A stretch of DNA of 64,000 bases from Piscicola geometra. Taxonomy: Eukaryota; Annelida; Clitellata; Hirudinida; Piscicolidae. Position 1 is the stretch's first letter, and every line of letters starts with the position of its first letter. Position numbers and translations under genes: made by a program. The stretch spans positions 10,219,626 through 10,283,625 of the forward strand of contig OX030958.1 of assembly GCA_943735955.1 (NCBI GenBank). The letters are read 5' to 3'. A model generated the notes under the pieces. The model had not been told where the DNA came from. It saw only the letters and a program-made list of their open reading frames with translations, and ran no database searches. Below are positions 41,897 through 55,883 of the stretch, piece by piece.

Positions 41897-43254
41897 ATGA
41901 AGACGATGAAGACGGTGAAGACGATGAAGACGATGAAACCGGTGAAGACGATGAAGACGATGAAGACGGTGAAGACGATGAAGACGATGAAAACGGTGAA
42001 AACGATGAAGACGGTGAAGACGATGAAGACGATGAAGACGGTGAAGACGAACGATGAAGACGGTGAAGACGATGAAGACGGTGAAGACGATGAAGACGGT
42101 GAAGACGGTGAAGACGGTGAAGACGGTGAAGACGGTGAAGACGGTGAAGACGATGAAGACGATGAAAACGGTGAAAACGATGAAGACGGTGAAGACGATG
42201 AAGACGATGAAGACGGTGAAGACGAACGATGAAGACGGTGAAGACGGTGAAGACGATGAAGACGGTAAAGACGATGAAGACGGTGAAGACGGTGAAGACG
42301 AAAGATGAAGACGGTGAAGACGATGAAGACGGTGAAGACGGTGAAGACGATGAAGACGGTAAAAACGGTGAAGACGAACGATGAAGACGATGAAGACGGT
42401 GAAGACGATGAAGACGGTGAAGACGATGAAGACGATGAAGACGGTGAAGACGATGAAGACGATGAAGACGGTGAAGACGGTGAAGACGATGAAGACGGTG
42501 AAGACGATGAAGACGGTGAAGACGATGAAGACGGTGAAGACGGTGAAGACGATGAAGACGGTGAAGACGAACGATGAAGACGGTGAAGACGATGAAGACG
42601 GTGAAGACGATGAAGACGATGAAGACGATGAAGACGGTGAAGACGATGAAGACGATGAAACCGGTGAAGACGATGAAGACGGTGAAGACGATGAAGACGG
42701 TGAAGACGGTGAAGACGAACGATGAAGACGATGAAGACGGTGAAGACGATGAAGACGGTGAAGACGATGAAGACAGTGAAGACGGTGAAGACGAACGATG
42801 AAGACGATGAAGACGGTGAAGACGATGAAGACGGTGAAGACGATGAAGACGATGAAGACGGTGAAGACGATGAAGACGGTGAAGACGGTGAAGACGGTGA
42901 AGACGGTGAAGACGAACGATGAAGACGATGAAGACGGTGAAGACGATGAAGACGGTGAAGACGATGAAGACGATGAAGACGGTGAAGACGATGAAGACGA
43001 TGAAGACGGTGAAGACGGTGAAGACGATGAAGACGGTGAAGACGATGAAGACGGTGAAGACGGTGAAGACGAACGATGAAGACGATGAAGACGGTGAAGA
43101 CGATGAAGACGATGAAACCGGTGAAGACGATGAAGACGGTGAAGACGATGAAGACGGTGAAGACGGTGAAGACGAACGATGAAGACGATGAAGACGGTGA
43201 AGACGATGAAGACGGTGAAGACGATGAAGACGGTGAAGACGGTGAAGACGAACG

Positions 43255-44156
43255 ATGAAGACGATGAAGACGGTGAAGACGATGAAGACGGTGAAGACGA
43301 TGAAGACGATGAAGACGGTGAAGACGATGAAGACGGTGAAGACGGTGAAGACGGTGAAGACGGTGAAGACGATGAAGACGATGAAGACGGTGAAGACGGT
43401 GAAGACGATGAAGACGGTGAAGACGATGAAGACGGTGAAGACGATGAAGACGATAAAGACGAACGATGAAGACGATGAAGACGGTGAAGACGATGAAGAC
43501 GGTGAAGACGATGAAGACGATGAAGACGGTGAAGACGATGAAGACGGTGAAGACGGTGAAAACGGTGAAGACGGTGAAGACGATGAAGACGATGAAGACG
43601 ATGAAGACGGTGAAGACGATGAAGACGGTGAAGACGGTGAAGACGAACGAGGAAGACGATGAAGACGGTGAAGACGATGAAGACGGTGAAGACGATGAAG
43701 ACGATGAAAACGGTGAAGACGATGAAGACGGTGAAGACGGTGAACACGGTGAAGACGGTGAAGACGATGAAGACGATGAAGACGGTGAAGACGGTGAAGA
43801 CGATGAAGACGGTGAAGACGGTGAAGACGGTGAAGACGATGAAGACGGTGAAGACGATGAAGACGGTGAAGACGATGAAGACGGTAAAGACGATGAAGAC
43901 GATGAAGACGGTGAAGACGGTGAAGACGATGAAGACGGTGAAGACGATAAAGACGGTGAAGACGATGAAGACGGTGAAGACGGTGAAGACGAACGATGAA
44001 GACGATGAAGACGGTGAAGACGATGAAGACGATGAAACCGGTGAAGACGATGAAGACGATGAAGACGGTGAAGACGATGAAGACGATGAAAACGGTGAAA
44101 ACGATGAAGACGGTGAAGACGATGAAGACGATGAAGACGGTGAAGACGAACGATGA
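43255..44156. repeat. Block repeated at 46238-47139
   Basis: Junctions at 43255, 43466, 43659 and 43996 recur at +2983. The conceptual translations match over 135, 177 and 165 residues. It contains the GAACGAG junction (43649), GGTGAACACGG, GGTAAAG and GATAAAG variants, and a 36-unit run without a canonical junction. Confidence 0.9.
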
Positions 44157-44550
44157 AGACGGTGAAGACGATGAAGACGGTGAAGACGATGAAGACGGTG
44201 AAGACGGTGAAGACGGTGAAGACGGTGAAGACGATGAAGACGGTGAAGACGTTGAAGACGGTAAAGACGATGAAGACGGTGAAGACGGTGAAGACGAAAG
44301 ATGAAGACGGTGAAGACGATGAAGACGGTGAAGACGGTGAAGACGGTGAAGACCAAAGATGAAGACGGTGAAGACGATGAAGACGGTGAAGACGGTGAAG
44401 ACGATGAAGACGGTGAAAACGGTGAAGACGAACGATGAAGACGATGAAGACGATGAAGACGGTGAAGACGAACGATGAAGACGGTGAAGACGGTGAAGAC
44501 GATGAAGACGGTAAAGACGATGAAGACGGTGAAGACGGTGAAGACGAAAG

Positions 44551-45588
44551 ATGAAGACGGTGAAGACGATGAAGACGGTGAAGACGGTGAAGACGATGAA
44601 GACGGTGAAAATGGTGAAGACGAACGATGAAGACGATGAAGACGGTGAAGACGATGAAGACGGTGAAGACGATGAAGACGATGAAGACGGTGAAGACGAT
44701 GAAGACGATGAAGACGGTGAAGACGGTGAAGACGATGAAGACGGTGAAGACGATGAAGACGGTGAAGACGATGAAGACGGTGAAGACGATGAAGACGGTG
44801 AAGACGGTGAAGACGAACGATGAAGACGATGATGACGGTGAAGACGATGAAGACGATGAAACCGGTGAAGACGATGAAGACGGTGAAGACGATGAAGACG
44901 GTGAAGACGGTGAAGACGAACGATGAAGACGATGAAGACGGTGAAGACGATGAAGACGGTGAAGACGATGAAGACGGTGAAGACGGTGAAGACGAACGAT
45001 GAAGACGATGAAGACGGTGAAAACGGTGAAGACGAACGATGAAGACGATGAAGACGATGAAGACGGTGAAGACGAACGATGAAGACGGTGAAGACGGTGA
45101 AGACGATGAAGACGGTAAAGACGATGAAGACGGTGAAGACGGTGAAGACGAAAGATGAAGACGGTGAAGACGATGAAGACGGTGAAGACGGTGAAGACGA
45201 TGAAGACGGTGAAAATGGTGAAGACGAACGATGAAGACGATGAAGACGGTGAAGACGATGAAGACGGTGAAGACGATGAAGACGATGAAGACGGTGAAGA
45301 CGATGAAGACGATGAAGACGGTGAAGACGGTGAAGACGATGAAGACGGTGAAGACGATGAAGACGGTGAAGACGATGAAGACGGTGAAGACGGTGAAGAC
45401 GAACGATGAAGACGATGAAGACGGTGAAGACGATGAAGACGATGAAACCGGTGAAGACGATGAAGACGGTGAAGACGATGAAGACGGTGAAGACGGTGAA
45501 GACGAACGATGAAGACGATGAAGACGGTGAAGACGATGAAGACGGTGAAGACGATGAAGACGGTGAAGACGGTGAAGACGAACGATGA
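44551..45588. repeat. 604-bp tandem expansion
   Basis: Junction 44551 pairs with 45155 and 44627 with 45231 (offset 604). Both copies carry GGTGAAAATGG followed by segments of the 475-bp cassette type. The second copy is two units shorter in the segment holding four alternating dimers. GATGATGAC near 44829 is private to the first copy. Confidence 0.78.
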
Positions 45589-45990
45589 AGACGATGAAGA
45601 CGGTGAAGACGATGAAGACGGTGAAGACGATGAAGACGATGAAGACGGTGAAGACGATGAAGACGGTGAAGACGGTGAAGACGGTGAAGACGGTGAAGAC
45701 GAACGATGAAGACGATGAAGACGGTGAAGACGATGAAGACGGTGAAGACGATGAAGACGATGAAGACGGTGAAGACGATGAAGACGATGAAGACGGTGAA
45801 GACGGTGAAGACGATGAAGACGGTGAAGACGATGAAGACGGTGAAGACGATGAAGACGGTGAAGACGGTGAAGACGAAAGATGAAGACGGTGAAGACGAT
45901 GAAGACGGTGAAGACGGTGAAGACGGTGAAGACGAAAGATGAAGACGGTGAAGACGATGAAGACGGTGAAGACGATGAAGACGGTGAAAA
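45231..45990. repeat. Block repeated at 47257-48016
   Basis: Junctions 45231, 45406, 45509, 45585 and 45706 pair with 47257, 47432, 47535, 47611 and 47732 (offset 2026). Both end in two GAAAGAT junctions 58 bp apart. Confidence 0.85.
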
Positions 45991-46237
45991 CGGTGAAGAC
46001 GAACGATGAAGACGATGAAGACGATGAAGACGGTGAAGACGAACGATGAAGACGGTGAAGACGGTGAAGACGATGAAGACGGTAAAGACGATGAAGACGG
46101 TGAAGACGGTGAAGACGAAAGATGAAGACGGTGAAGACGGTGAAGACGATGAAGACGGTGAAAATGGTGAAGACGAACGATGAAGACGATGAAGACGGTG
46201 AAGACGATGAAGACGGTGAAGACGGTGAAGACGAACG

Positions 46238-47139
46238 ATGAAGACGATGAAGACGGTGAAGACGATGAAGACGGTGAAGACGATGAAGACGATGAAGACG
46301 GTGAAGACGATGAAGACGGTGAAGACGGTGAAGACGGTGAAGACGGTGAAGACGATGAAGACGATGAAGACGGTGAAGACGGTGAAGACGATGAAGACGG
46401 TGAAGACGATGAAGACGGTGAAGACGATGAAGACGATAAAGACGAACGATGAAGACGATGAAGACGGTGAAGACGATGAAGACGGTGAAGACGATGAAGA
46501 CGATGAAGACGGTGAAGACGATGAAGACGGTGAAGACGGTGAAAACGGTGAAGACGGTGAAGACGATGAAGACGATGAAGACGATGAAGACGGTGAAGAC
46601 GATGAAGACGGTGAAGACGGTGAAGACGAACGAGGAAGACGATGAAGACGGTGAAGACGATGAAGACGGTGAAGACGATGAAGACGATGAAAACGGTGAA
46701 GACGATGAAGACGGTGAAGACGGTGAACACGGTGAAGACGGTGAAGACGATGAAGACGATGAAGACGGTGAAGACGGTGAAGACGATGAAGACGGTGAAG
46801 ACGGTGAAGACGGTGAAGACGATGAAGACGGTGAAGACGATGAAGACGGTGAAGACGATGAAGACGGTAAAGACGATGAAGACGATGAAGACGGTGAAGA
46901 CGGTGAAGACGATGAAGACGGTGAAGACGATAAAGACGGTGAAGACGATGAAGACGGTGAAGACGGTGAAGACGAACGATGAAGACGATGAAGACGGTGA
47001 AGACGATGAAGACGATGAAACCGGTGAAGACGATGAAGACGATGAAGACGGTGAAGACGATGAAGACGATGAAAACGGTGAAAACGATGAAGACGGTGAA
47101 GACGATGAAGACGATGAAGACGGTGAAGACGAACGATGA
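46238..47139. repeat. Second copy of block 43255-44156
   Basis: Identical to 43255-44156 as far as I can compare, including the GAACGAG junction at 46632. The upstream flanks differ, so the duplicated unit is bounded. Confidence 0.9.
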
Positions 47140-47610
47140 AGACGGTGAAGACGATGAAGACGGTGAAGACGATGAAGACGGTGAAGACGGTGAAGACGGT
47201 GAAGACGGTGAAGACGGTGAAGACAATGAAGACGGTGAAAATGGTGAAGACGAACGATGAAGACGATGAAGACGGTGAAGACGATGAAGACGGTGAAGAC
47301 GATGAAGACGATGAAGACGGTGAAGACGATGAAGACGATGAAGACGGTGAAGACGGTGAAGACGATGAAGACGGTGAAGACGATGAAGACGGTGAAGACG
47401 ATGAAGACGGTGAAGACGGTGAAGACGAACGATGAAGACGATGAAGACGGTGAAGACGATGAAGACGATGAAACCGGTGAAGACGATGAAGACGGTGAAG
47501 ACGATGAAGACGGTGAAGACGGTGAAGACGAACGATGAAGACGATGAAGACGGTGAAGACGATGAAGACGGTGAAGACGATGAAGACGGTGAAGACGGTG
47601 AAGACGAACG

Positions 47611-49170
47611 ATGAAGACGATGAAGACGGTGAAGACGATGAAGACGGTGAAGACGATGAAGACGATGAAGACGGTGAAGACGATGAAGACGGTGAAGACG
47701 GTGAAGACGGTGAAGACGGTGAAGACGAACGATGAAGACGATGAAGACGGTGAAGACGATGAAGACGGTGAAGACGATGAAGACGATGAAGACGGTGAAG
47801 ACGATGAAGACGATGAAGACGGTGAAGACGGTGAAGACGATGAAGACGGTGAAGACGATGAAGACGGTGAAGACGATGAAGACGGTGAAGACGGTGAAGA
47901 CGAAAGATGAAGACGGTGAAGACGATGAAGACGGTGAAGACGGTGAAGACGGTGAAGACGAAAGATGAAGACGGTGAAGACGATGAAGACGGTGAAGACG
48001 ATGAAGACGGTGAAAACGGTGAAGACGAACGATGAAGACGATGAAGACGATGAAGACGGTGAAGACGAACGATGAAGACGGTGAAGACGGTGAAGACGAT
48101 GAAGACGGTAAAGACGATGAAGACGGTGAAGACGGTGAAGACGAAAGATGAAGACGGTGAAGACGGTGAAGACGATGAAGACGGTGAAAATGGTGAAGAC
48201 GAACGATGAAGACGATGAAGACGGTGAAGACGATGAAGACGGTGAAGACGATGAAGACGATGAAGACGGTGAAGACGATGAAGACGATGAAGACGGTGAA
48301 GACGGTGAAGACGATGAAGACGGTGAAGACGATGAAGACGGTGAAGACGATGAAGACGGTGAAGACGGTGAAGACGAACGATGAAGACGATGAAGACGGT
48401 GAAGACGATGAAGACGGTGAAGACGATGAAGACGATGAAGACGGTGAAGACGATGAAGACGGTGAAGACGGTGAAGACGGTGAAGACGGTGAAGACGAAC
48501 GATGAAGACGATGAAGACGGTGAAGACGATGAAGACGGTGAAGACGATGAAGACGATGAAGACGGTGAAGACGATGAAGACGATGAAGACGGTGAAGACG
48601 GTGAAGACGATGAAGACGGTGAAGACGATGAAGACGGTGAAGACGATGAAGACGGTGAAGACGATGAAGACGGTGAAGACGGTGAAGACGAAAGATGAAG
48701 ACGGTGAAGACGATGAAGACGGTGAAGACGGTGAAGACGGTGAAGACGAAAGATGAAGACGGTGAAGACGATGAAGACGGTGAAGACGATGAAGACGGTG
48801 AAAACGGTGAAGACGAACGATGAAGACGATGAAGACGATGAAGACGGTGAAGACGAACGATGAAGACGGTGAAGACGGTGAAGACGATGAAGACGGTAAA
48901 GACGATGAAGACGGTGAAGACGGTGAAGACGAAAGATGAAGACGGTGAAGACGGTGAAGACGATGAAGACGGTGAAAATGGTGAAGACGAACGATGAAGA
49001 CGATGAAGACGGTGAAGACGATGAAGACGGTGAAGACGATGAAGACGATGAAGACGGTGAAGACGATGAAGACGATGAAGACGGTGAAGACGGTGAAGAC
49101 GATGAAGACGGTGAAGACGATGAAGACGGTGAAGACGATGAAGACGGTGAAGACGGTGAAGACGAACGAT
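47611..49170. repeat. ~0.78-kb tandem duplication
   Basis: 47611 pairs with 48381 (offset 770). After an 18-bp gain, 48148 and 48206 pair with 48936 and 48994 (offset 788). Both copies contain paired GAAAGAT junctions, GGTAAAG and GGTGAAAATGG. Together with the neighbouring 604-bp expansion this makes 44.5-49.2 kb a zone of local amplification. Confidence 0.8.
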
Positions 49171-49888
49171 GAAGACGATGAAGACGGTGAAGACGATGAA
49201 GACGATGAAACCGGTGAAGACGATGAAGACGGTGAAGACGATGAAGACGGTGAAGACGGTGAAGACGAACGATGAAGACGATGAAGACGGTGAAGACGAT
49301 GAAGACGGTGAAGACGATGAAGACGGTGAAGACGGTGAAGACGAACGATGAAGACGATGAAGACGGTGAAGACGATGAAGACGGTGAAGACGATGAAGAC
49401 GGTGAAGACGGTGAAGACGGTGAAGACGAAAGATGAAGACGGTGAAGACGATGAAGACGGTGAAGACGGTGAAGACGGTGAAGACGAAAGATGAAGACGG
49501 TGAAGACGATGAAGACGGTGAAGACGGTGAAGACGATGAAGACGGTGAAAACGGTGAAGACGAACGATGAAGACGATGAAGACGATGAAGACGGTGAAGA
49601 CGAACGATGAAGACGGTGAAGACGGTGAAGACGATGAAGACGGTAAAGACGATGAAGACGGTGAAGACGGTGAAGACGAAAGATGAAGACGGTGAAGACG
49701 ATGAAGACGGTGAAGACGGTGAAGACGATGAAGACGGTGAAAATGGTGAAGACGAACGATGAAGACGATGAAGACGGTGAAGACGATGAAGACGATGAAG
49801 ACGGTGAAGACGGTGAAGACGATGAAGATGGTGAAGACGATGAAGACGGTGAAGACGATGAAGACGGTGAAGACGGTGAAGACGAACG

Positions 49889-50363
49889 ATGAAGACGATG
49901 AAGACGGTGAAGACGATGAAGACGATGAAACCGGTGAAGACGATGAAGACGGTGAAGACGATGAAGACGGTGAAGACGGTGAAGACGAACGATGAAGACG
50001 ATGAAGACGGTGAAGACGATGAAGACGGTGAAGACGATGAAGACGGTGAAGACGGTGAAGACGAACGATGAAGACGATGAAGACGGTGAAGACGATGAAG
50101 ACGGTGAAGACGATGAAGACGATGAAGACGGTGAAGACGATGAAGACGGTGAAGACGGTGAAGACGGTGAAGACGGTGAAGACGAACGATGAAGACGATG
50201 AAGACGGTGAAGACGATGAAGACGGTGAAGACGATGAAGACGATGAAGACGGTGAAGACGATGAAGACGATGAAGACGGTGAAGACGGTGAAGACGATGA
50301 AGACGGTGAAGACGATGAAGACGGTGAAGACGATGAAGACGGTGAAGACGGTGTAGACGAACG
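49889..50363. repeat. 475-bp cassette
   Basis: Junctions 49889, 49992, 50068, 50189 and 50364 give spacings of 103, 76, 121 and 175 bp. The junction at its end is preceded by GGTGTAGACG, a private change. A second GAAACCGGT segment starts at 50364, exactly 475 bp after the first. Confidence 0.86.
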
Positions 50364-51112
50364 ATGAAGACGATGAAGACGGTGAAGACGATGAAGACGA
50401 TGAAACCGGTGAAGACGATGAAGACGGTGAAGACGATGAAGACGGTGAAGACGGTGAATACGAACGATGAAGACGATGAAGACCGTGAAGACGATGAAGA
50501 CGGTGAAGACGATGAAGACGGTGAAGACGGTGAAGACGAACGATGAAGACGATGAAGACGATGAAGACGGTGAAGACGATGAAAACGGTGAAGACGGTGA
50601 AGACGGTGAAGACGGTGAAGACGATGAAGACGATGAAGACGGTGAAGACGGTGAAGACGATGAAGACGGTGAAGACGATGAAGACGATGAAGACGGTGAA
50701 GACGATGAAGACGGTGAAGACGATGAAGACGATGAAGACGGTGAAGACGATGAAGACGGTGAAGACGGTGAACACGGTGAAGACGGTGAAGACGATGAAG
50801 ACGGTGAAGACGATGAAGACGGTGAAGACGATGAAGACGGTAAAGACGATGAAGACGATGAAGACGGTGAAGACGGTGAAGACGATGAAGACGGTGAAGA
50901 CGAAGAAGACGGTGAAGACGATGAAGACGGTGAAGACGGTGAAGACGAACGATGAAGACGATGAAGACGGTGAAGACGATGAAGACGATGAAACCGGTGA
51001 AGACGATGAAGACGATGAAGACGGTGAAGACGATGAAGACGATGAAAACGGTGAAAACGATGAAGACGGTGAAGACGATGAAGACGATGAAGACGGTGAA
51101 GACGAACGATGA
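50364..51112. repeat. Block repeated at 52000-52748
   Basis: Offset 1636. Shared features are GACCGTGAAG near 50482 and 52118, GACGAAGAAGAC at 50899 and 52535, and a 409-bp segment of 44 units without any junction (50543-50951 and 52179-52587), the longest in the window. The copies differ at one point, GAAAACGGT near 50581 against GAAAAAGGT near 52217. Confidence 0.9.
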
Positions 51113-51122
51113 AGACGAACGA
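51103..51122 (+). repeat. Two 13-bp junction units back to back
   Basis: Two GAACGAT junctions are separated by 13 bp with no 9-bp unit between them (n = 0). I saw no other such case. The matching point in the duplicated block near 52745 has a single junction, so the second 13-mer arose, or neighbouring units were lost, after duplication. Confidence 0.85.
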
Positions 51123-51524
51123 TGAAGACGGTGAAGACGATGAAGACGGTGAAGACGGTGAAGACGGTGAAGACGGTGAAGACGGTGAAGACGATGAAGA
51201 CGGTGAAGACGTTGAAGACGGTAAAGACGATGAAGACGGTGAAGACAGTGAAGACGAAAGATGAAGACGGTGAAGACGATGAAGACGGTGAAGACGGTGA
51301 AGACGGTGAAGACGAAAGATGAAGACGGTGAAGACGATGAAGACGGTGAAGACGGTGAAGACGATGAAGACGGTGAAAACGGTGAAGACGAACGATGAAG
51401 ACGATGAAGACGGTGAAGACGATGAAGACGATGAAGACGGTGAAGACGGTGAAGACGATGAAGACGGTGAAGACGATGAAGACGGTGAAGACGATGAAGA
51501 CGGTGAAGACGGTGAAGACGAACG

Positions 51525-51999
51525 ATGAAGACGATGAAGACGGTGAAGACGATGAAGACGATGAAACCGGTGAAGACGATGAAGACGGTGAAGACGATGA
51601 AGACGGTGAAGACGGTGAAGACGAACGATGAAGACGATGAAGACGGTGAAGACGATGAAGACGGTGAAGACGATGAAGACGGTGAAGACGGTGAAGACGA
51701 ACGATGAAGACGATGAAGACGGTGAAGACGATGAAGACGGTGAAGACGATGAAGACGATGAAGACGGTGAAGACGATGAAGACGGTGAAGACGGTGAAGA
51801 CGGTGAAGACGGTGAAGACGAACGATGAAGACGATGAAGACGGTGAAGACGATGAAGACGGTGAAGACGATGAAGACGATGAAGACGGTGAAGACGATGA
51901 AGACGATGAAGACGGTGAAGACGGTGAAGACGATGAAGACGGTGAAGACGATGAAGACGGTGAAGACGATGAAGACGGTGAAGACGGTGAAGACGAACG
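51525..51999. repeat. 475-bp cassette
   Basis: Junctions 51525, 51628, 51704, 51825 and 52000 again give 103, 76, 121 and 175 bp, with GAAACCGGT in the first segment and in the segment that starts at 52000. Confidence 0.86.
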
Positions 52000-52748
52000 A
52001 TGAAGACGATGAAGACGGTGAAGACGATGAAGACGATGAAACCGGTGAAGACGATGAAGACGGTGAAGACGATGAAGACGGTGAAGACGGTGAAGACGAA
52101 CGATGAAGACGATGAAGACCGTGAAGACGATGAAGACGGTGAAGACGATGAAGACGGTGAAGACGGTGAAGACGAACGATGAAGACGATGAAGACGATGA
52201 AGACGGTGAAGACGATGAAAAAGGTGAAGACGGTGAAGACGGTGAAGACGGTGAAGACGATGAAGACGATGAAGACGGTGAAGACGGTGAAGACGATGAA
52301 GACGGTGAAGACGATGAAGACGATGAAGACGGTGAAGACGATGAAGACGGTGAAGACGATGAAGACGATGAAGACGGTGAAGACGATGAAGACGGTGAAG
52401 ACGGTGAACACGGTGAAGACGGTGAAGACGATGAAGACGGTGAAGACGATGAAGACGGTGAAGACGATGAAGACGGTAAAGACGATGAAGACGATGAAGA
52501 CGGTGAAGACGGTGAAGACGATGAAGACGGTGAAGACGAAGAAGACGGTGAAGACGATGAAGACGGTGAAGACGGTGAAGACGAACGATGAAGACGATGA
52601 AGACGGTGAAGACGATGAAGACGATGAAACCGGTGAAGACGATGAAGACGATGAAGACGGTGAAGACGATGAAGACGATGAAAACGGTGAAAACGATGAA
52701 GACGGTGAAGACGATGAAGACGATGAAGACGGTGAAGACGAACGATGA
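52000..52748. repeat. Second copy of block 50364-51112
   Basis: Offset 1636 from 50364-51112. Both copies are preceded by a 475-bp cassette, so the duplicated unit is larger than the block and includes the cassette. Confidence 0.9.
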
Positions 52749-54286
52749 AGACGGTGAAGACGATGAAGACGGTGAAGACGATGAAGACGGTGAAGACGGT
52801 GAAGACGGTGAAGACGGTGAAGACGGTGAAGACGATGAAGACGGTGAAGACGTTGAAGACGGTAAAGACGATGAAGACGGTGAAGACGGTGAAGACGAAA
52901 GATGAAGACGGTGAAGACGATGAAGACGGTGAAGACGGTGAAGACGGTGAAGACGAAAGATGAAGACGGTGAAGACGATGAAGACGGTGAAGACGGTGAA
53001 GACGATGAAGACGGTGAAAACGGTGAAGACGAACGATGAAGACGATGAAGACGGTGAAGACGATGAAGACGGTGAAGACGATGAAGACGATGAAGACGGT
53101 GAAGACGATGAAGGCGATGAAGACGAACGATGAAGACGATGAAGACGGTGAAGACGATGAAGACGGTGAAGACGATGAAGACGATGAAGACGGTGAAGAC
53201 GGTGAAGACGATGAAGACGGTGAAGACGGTGAAGACGATGAAGACGGTGAAGACGATGAAGACGGTGAAGACGATGAAGACGGTGAAGACGGTGAAGACG
53301 AACGATGAAGACGATGAAGACGGTGAAGACGATGAAGACGATGAAACCGGTGAAGACGATGAAGACGATGAAGACGGTGAAGACGATGAAGACGATGAAA
53401 ACGGTGAAAACGATGAAGACGGTGAAGACGATGAAGACGATGAAGACGGTGAAGACGAACGATGAAGACGGTGAAGACGATGAAGACGGTGAAGACGATG
53501 AAGACGGTGAAGACGGTGAAGACGGTGAAGACGGTGAAGACGATGAAGACGGTGAAGACGATGAAGACGGTAAAGACGATGAAGACGATGAAAACGGTGA
53601 AGACGAAAGATGAAGACGGTGAAGACGATGAAGACGGTGAAGACGGTGAAGACGATGAAGACGGTGAAAACGGTGAAGACGAACGATGAAGACGATGAAG
53701 ACGGTGAAGACGATGAAGACGGTGAAGACGATGAAGACGATGAAGACGGTGAAGACGATGAAGACGATGAAGACGGTGAAGACGGTGAAGACGATGAAGA
53801 CGGTGAAGACGATGAAGACGATGAAGACGGTGAAGACGATGAAGACGATGAAACCGGTGAAGACGATGAAGACGGTGAAGACGATGAAGACGGTGAAGAC
53901 GATGAAGACGGTGAAGACGGTGAAGACGAACGATGAAGACGATGAAGACGGTGAAGACGATGAAGACGGTGAAGACGGTGAAGACGAACGATGAAGACGA
54001 TGAAGACGGTGAAGACGATGAAGACGGTGAAGACGATGAAGACGATGAAGACGGTGAAGACGATGAAGACGGTGAAGACGGTGAAGACGGTGAAGACGGT
54101 GAAGACGAACGATGAAGACGATGAAGACGGTGAAGACGATGAAGACGGTGAAGACGATGAAGACGATGAAGACGGTGAAGACGATGAAGACGATGAAGAC
54201 GGTGAAGACGGTGAAGACGATGAAGACGGTGAAGACGATGAAGACGGTGAAGACGATGAAGACGGTGAAGACGGTGAAGACGAACG

Positions 54287-55883
54287 ATGAAGACGATGAA
54301 GACGGTGAAGACGATGAAGACGATGAAACCGGTGAAGACGATGAAGACGGTGAAGACGATGAAGACGGTGAAGACGGTGAAGACGAACGATGAAGACGAT
54401 GAAGACGGTGAAGACGATGAAGACGGTGAAGACGATGAAGACGGTGAAGACGATGAAGACGGTGAAGACGGTGAAGACGAACGATGAAGACGATGAAGAC
54501 GGTAAAGATGATGAAGACGGTGAAGACGATGAAGACGATGAAGACGGTGAAGACGATGAAGACGGTGAAGACGGTGAAGACGGTGAAGACGGTGAAGAAG
54601 ATGAAGACGATGAAGACGGTGAAGACGGTGAAGACGATGAAGACGGTGAAGACGATGAAGACGGTGAAGACGATGAAGACGATGAAGACGAACGATGAAG
54701 ACGATGAAGACGGTGAAGACGATGAAGACGGTGAAGACGATGAAGACGATGAAGACGATGAAGACGGTGAAGACGATGAAGACGGTGAAGACGGTGAAGA
54801 CGAACGAGGAAGACGATGAAGACGGTGAAGACGATGAAGACGGTGAAGACGATGAAGACGATGAAGACGGTGAAGACGATGAAGACGGTGAACACGGTGA
54901 ACACGGTGAAGACGGTGAAGACGATGAAGACGATGAAGACGGTGAAGACGATGAAGACGGTGAAGACGATGAAGACGATGAAGACGGTGAAGACGATGAA
55001 GACGGTGAAGACGGTGAAGACGGTGAAGACGGTGAAGACGAACGATGAAGACGATGAAGACGGTGAAGACGATGAAGACGGTGAAGACGATGAAGACGAT
55101 GAAGACGGTGAAGACGATGAAGACGATGAAAACGGTGAAGACGGTGGAGACGATGAAGACGGTGAAGACGATGAAGACGGTGAAGACGATGAAGACGGTG
55201 AAGACGGTGAAGACGAACGATGAAGACGATGAAGACGGTGAAGACGATGAAGACGATGAAACCGGTGAAGACGATGAAGACGGTGAAGACGATGAAGACG
55301 GTGAAGACGGTGAAGACGAACGATGAAGACGATGAAGACGGTGAAGACGATGAAGACGGTGAAGACGATGAAGACGGTGAAGACGATGAAGACGGTGAAG
55401 ACGGTGAAGACGAACGATGAAGACGATGAAGACGGTGAAGACGATGAAGACGGTGAAGACGATGAAGACGATGAAGACGGTGAAGACGATGAAGACGGTG
55501 AAGACGGTGAAGACGGTGAAGACGGTGAAGACGATGAAGACGATGAAGACGGTGAAGACGGTGAAGACGATGAAGACGGTGAAGACGATGAAGACAGTGA
55601 AGACGATGAAGACGATGAAGACGAACGATGAAGACGATGAAGACGGTGAAGACGATGAAGACGGTGAAGACGATGAAGACGATGAAGACGATGAAGACGG
55701 TGAAGACGATGAAGACGGTGAAGACGGTGAAGACGAACGAGGAAGACGATGAAGACGGTGAAGACGATGAAGACGGTGAAGACGATGAAGACGATGAAGA
55801 CGGTGAAGACGATGAAGACGGTGAACACGGTGAACACGGTGAAGACGGTGAAGACGATGAAGACGATGAAGACGGTGAAGACG
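54287..55883. repeat. 933-bp tandem duplication
   Basis: Junctions 54287, 54390, 54484, 54695 and 54816 pair with 55220, 55323, 55417, 55628 and 55749. The GAACGAG junctions at 54806 and 55739 and the doubled GGTGAACACGG match. Private changes are GGTAAAGATGATG near 54500 and GATGAAGACAGTG near 55590. The match ends near 54950 and 55883. Confidence 0.87.
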
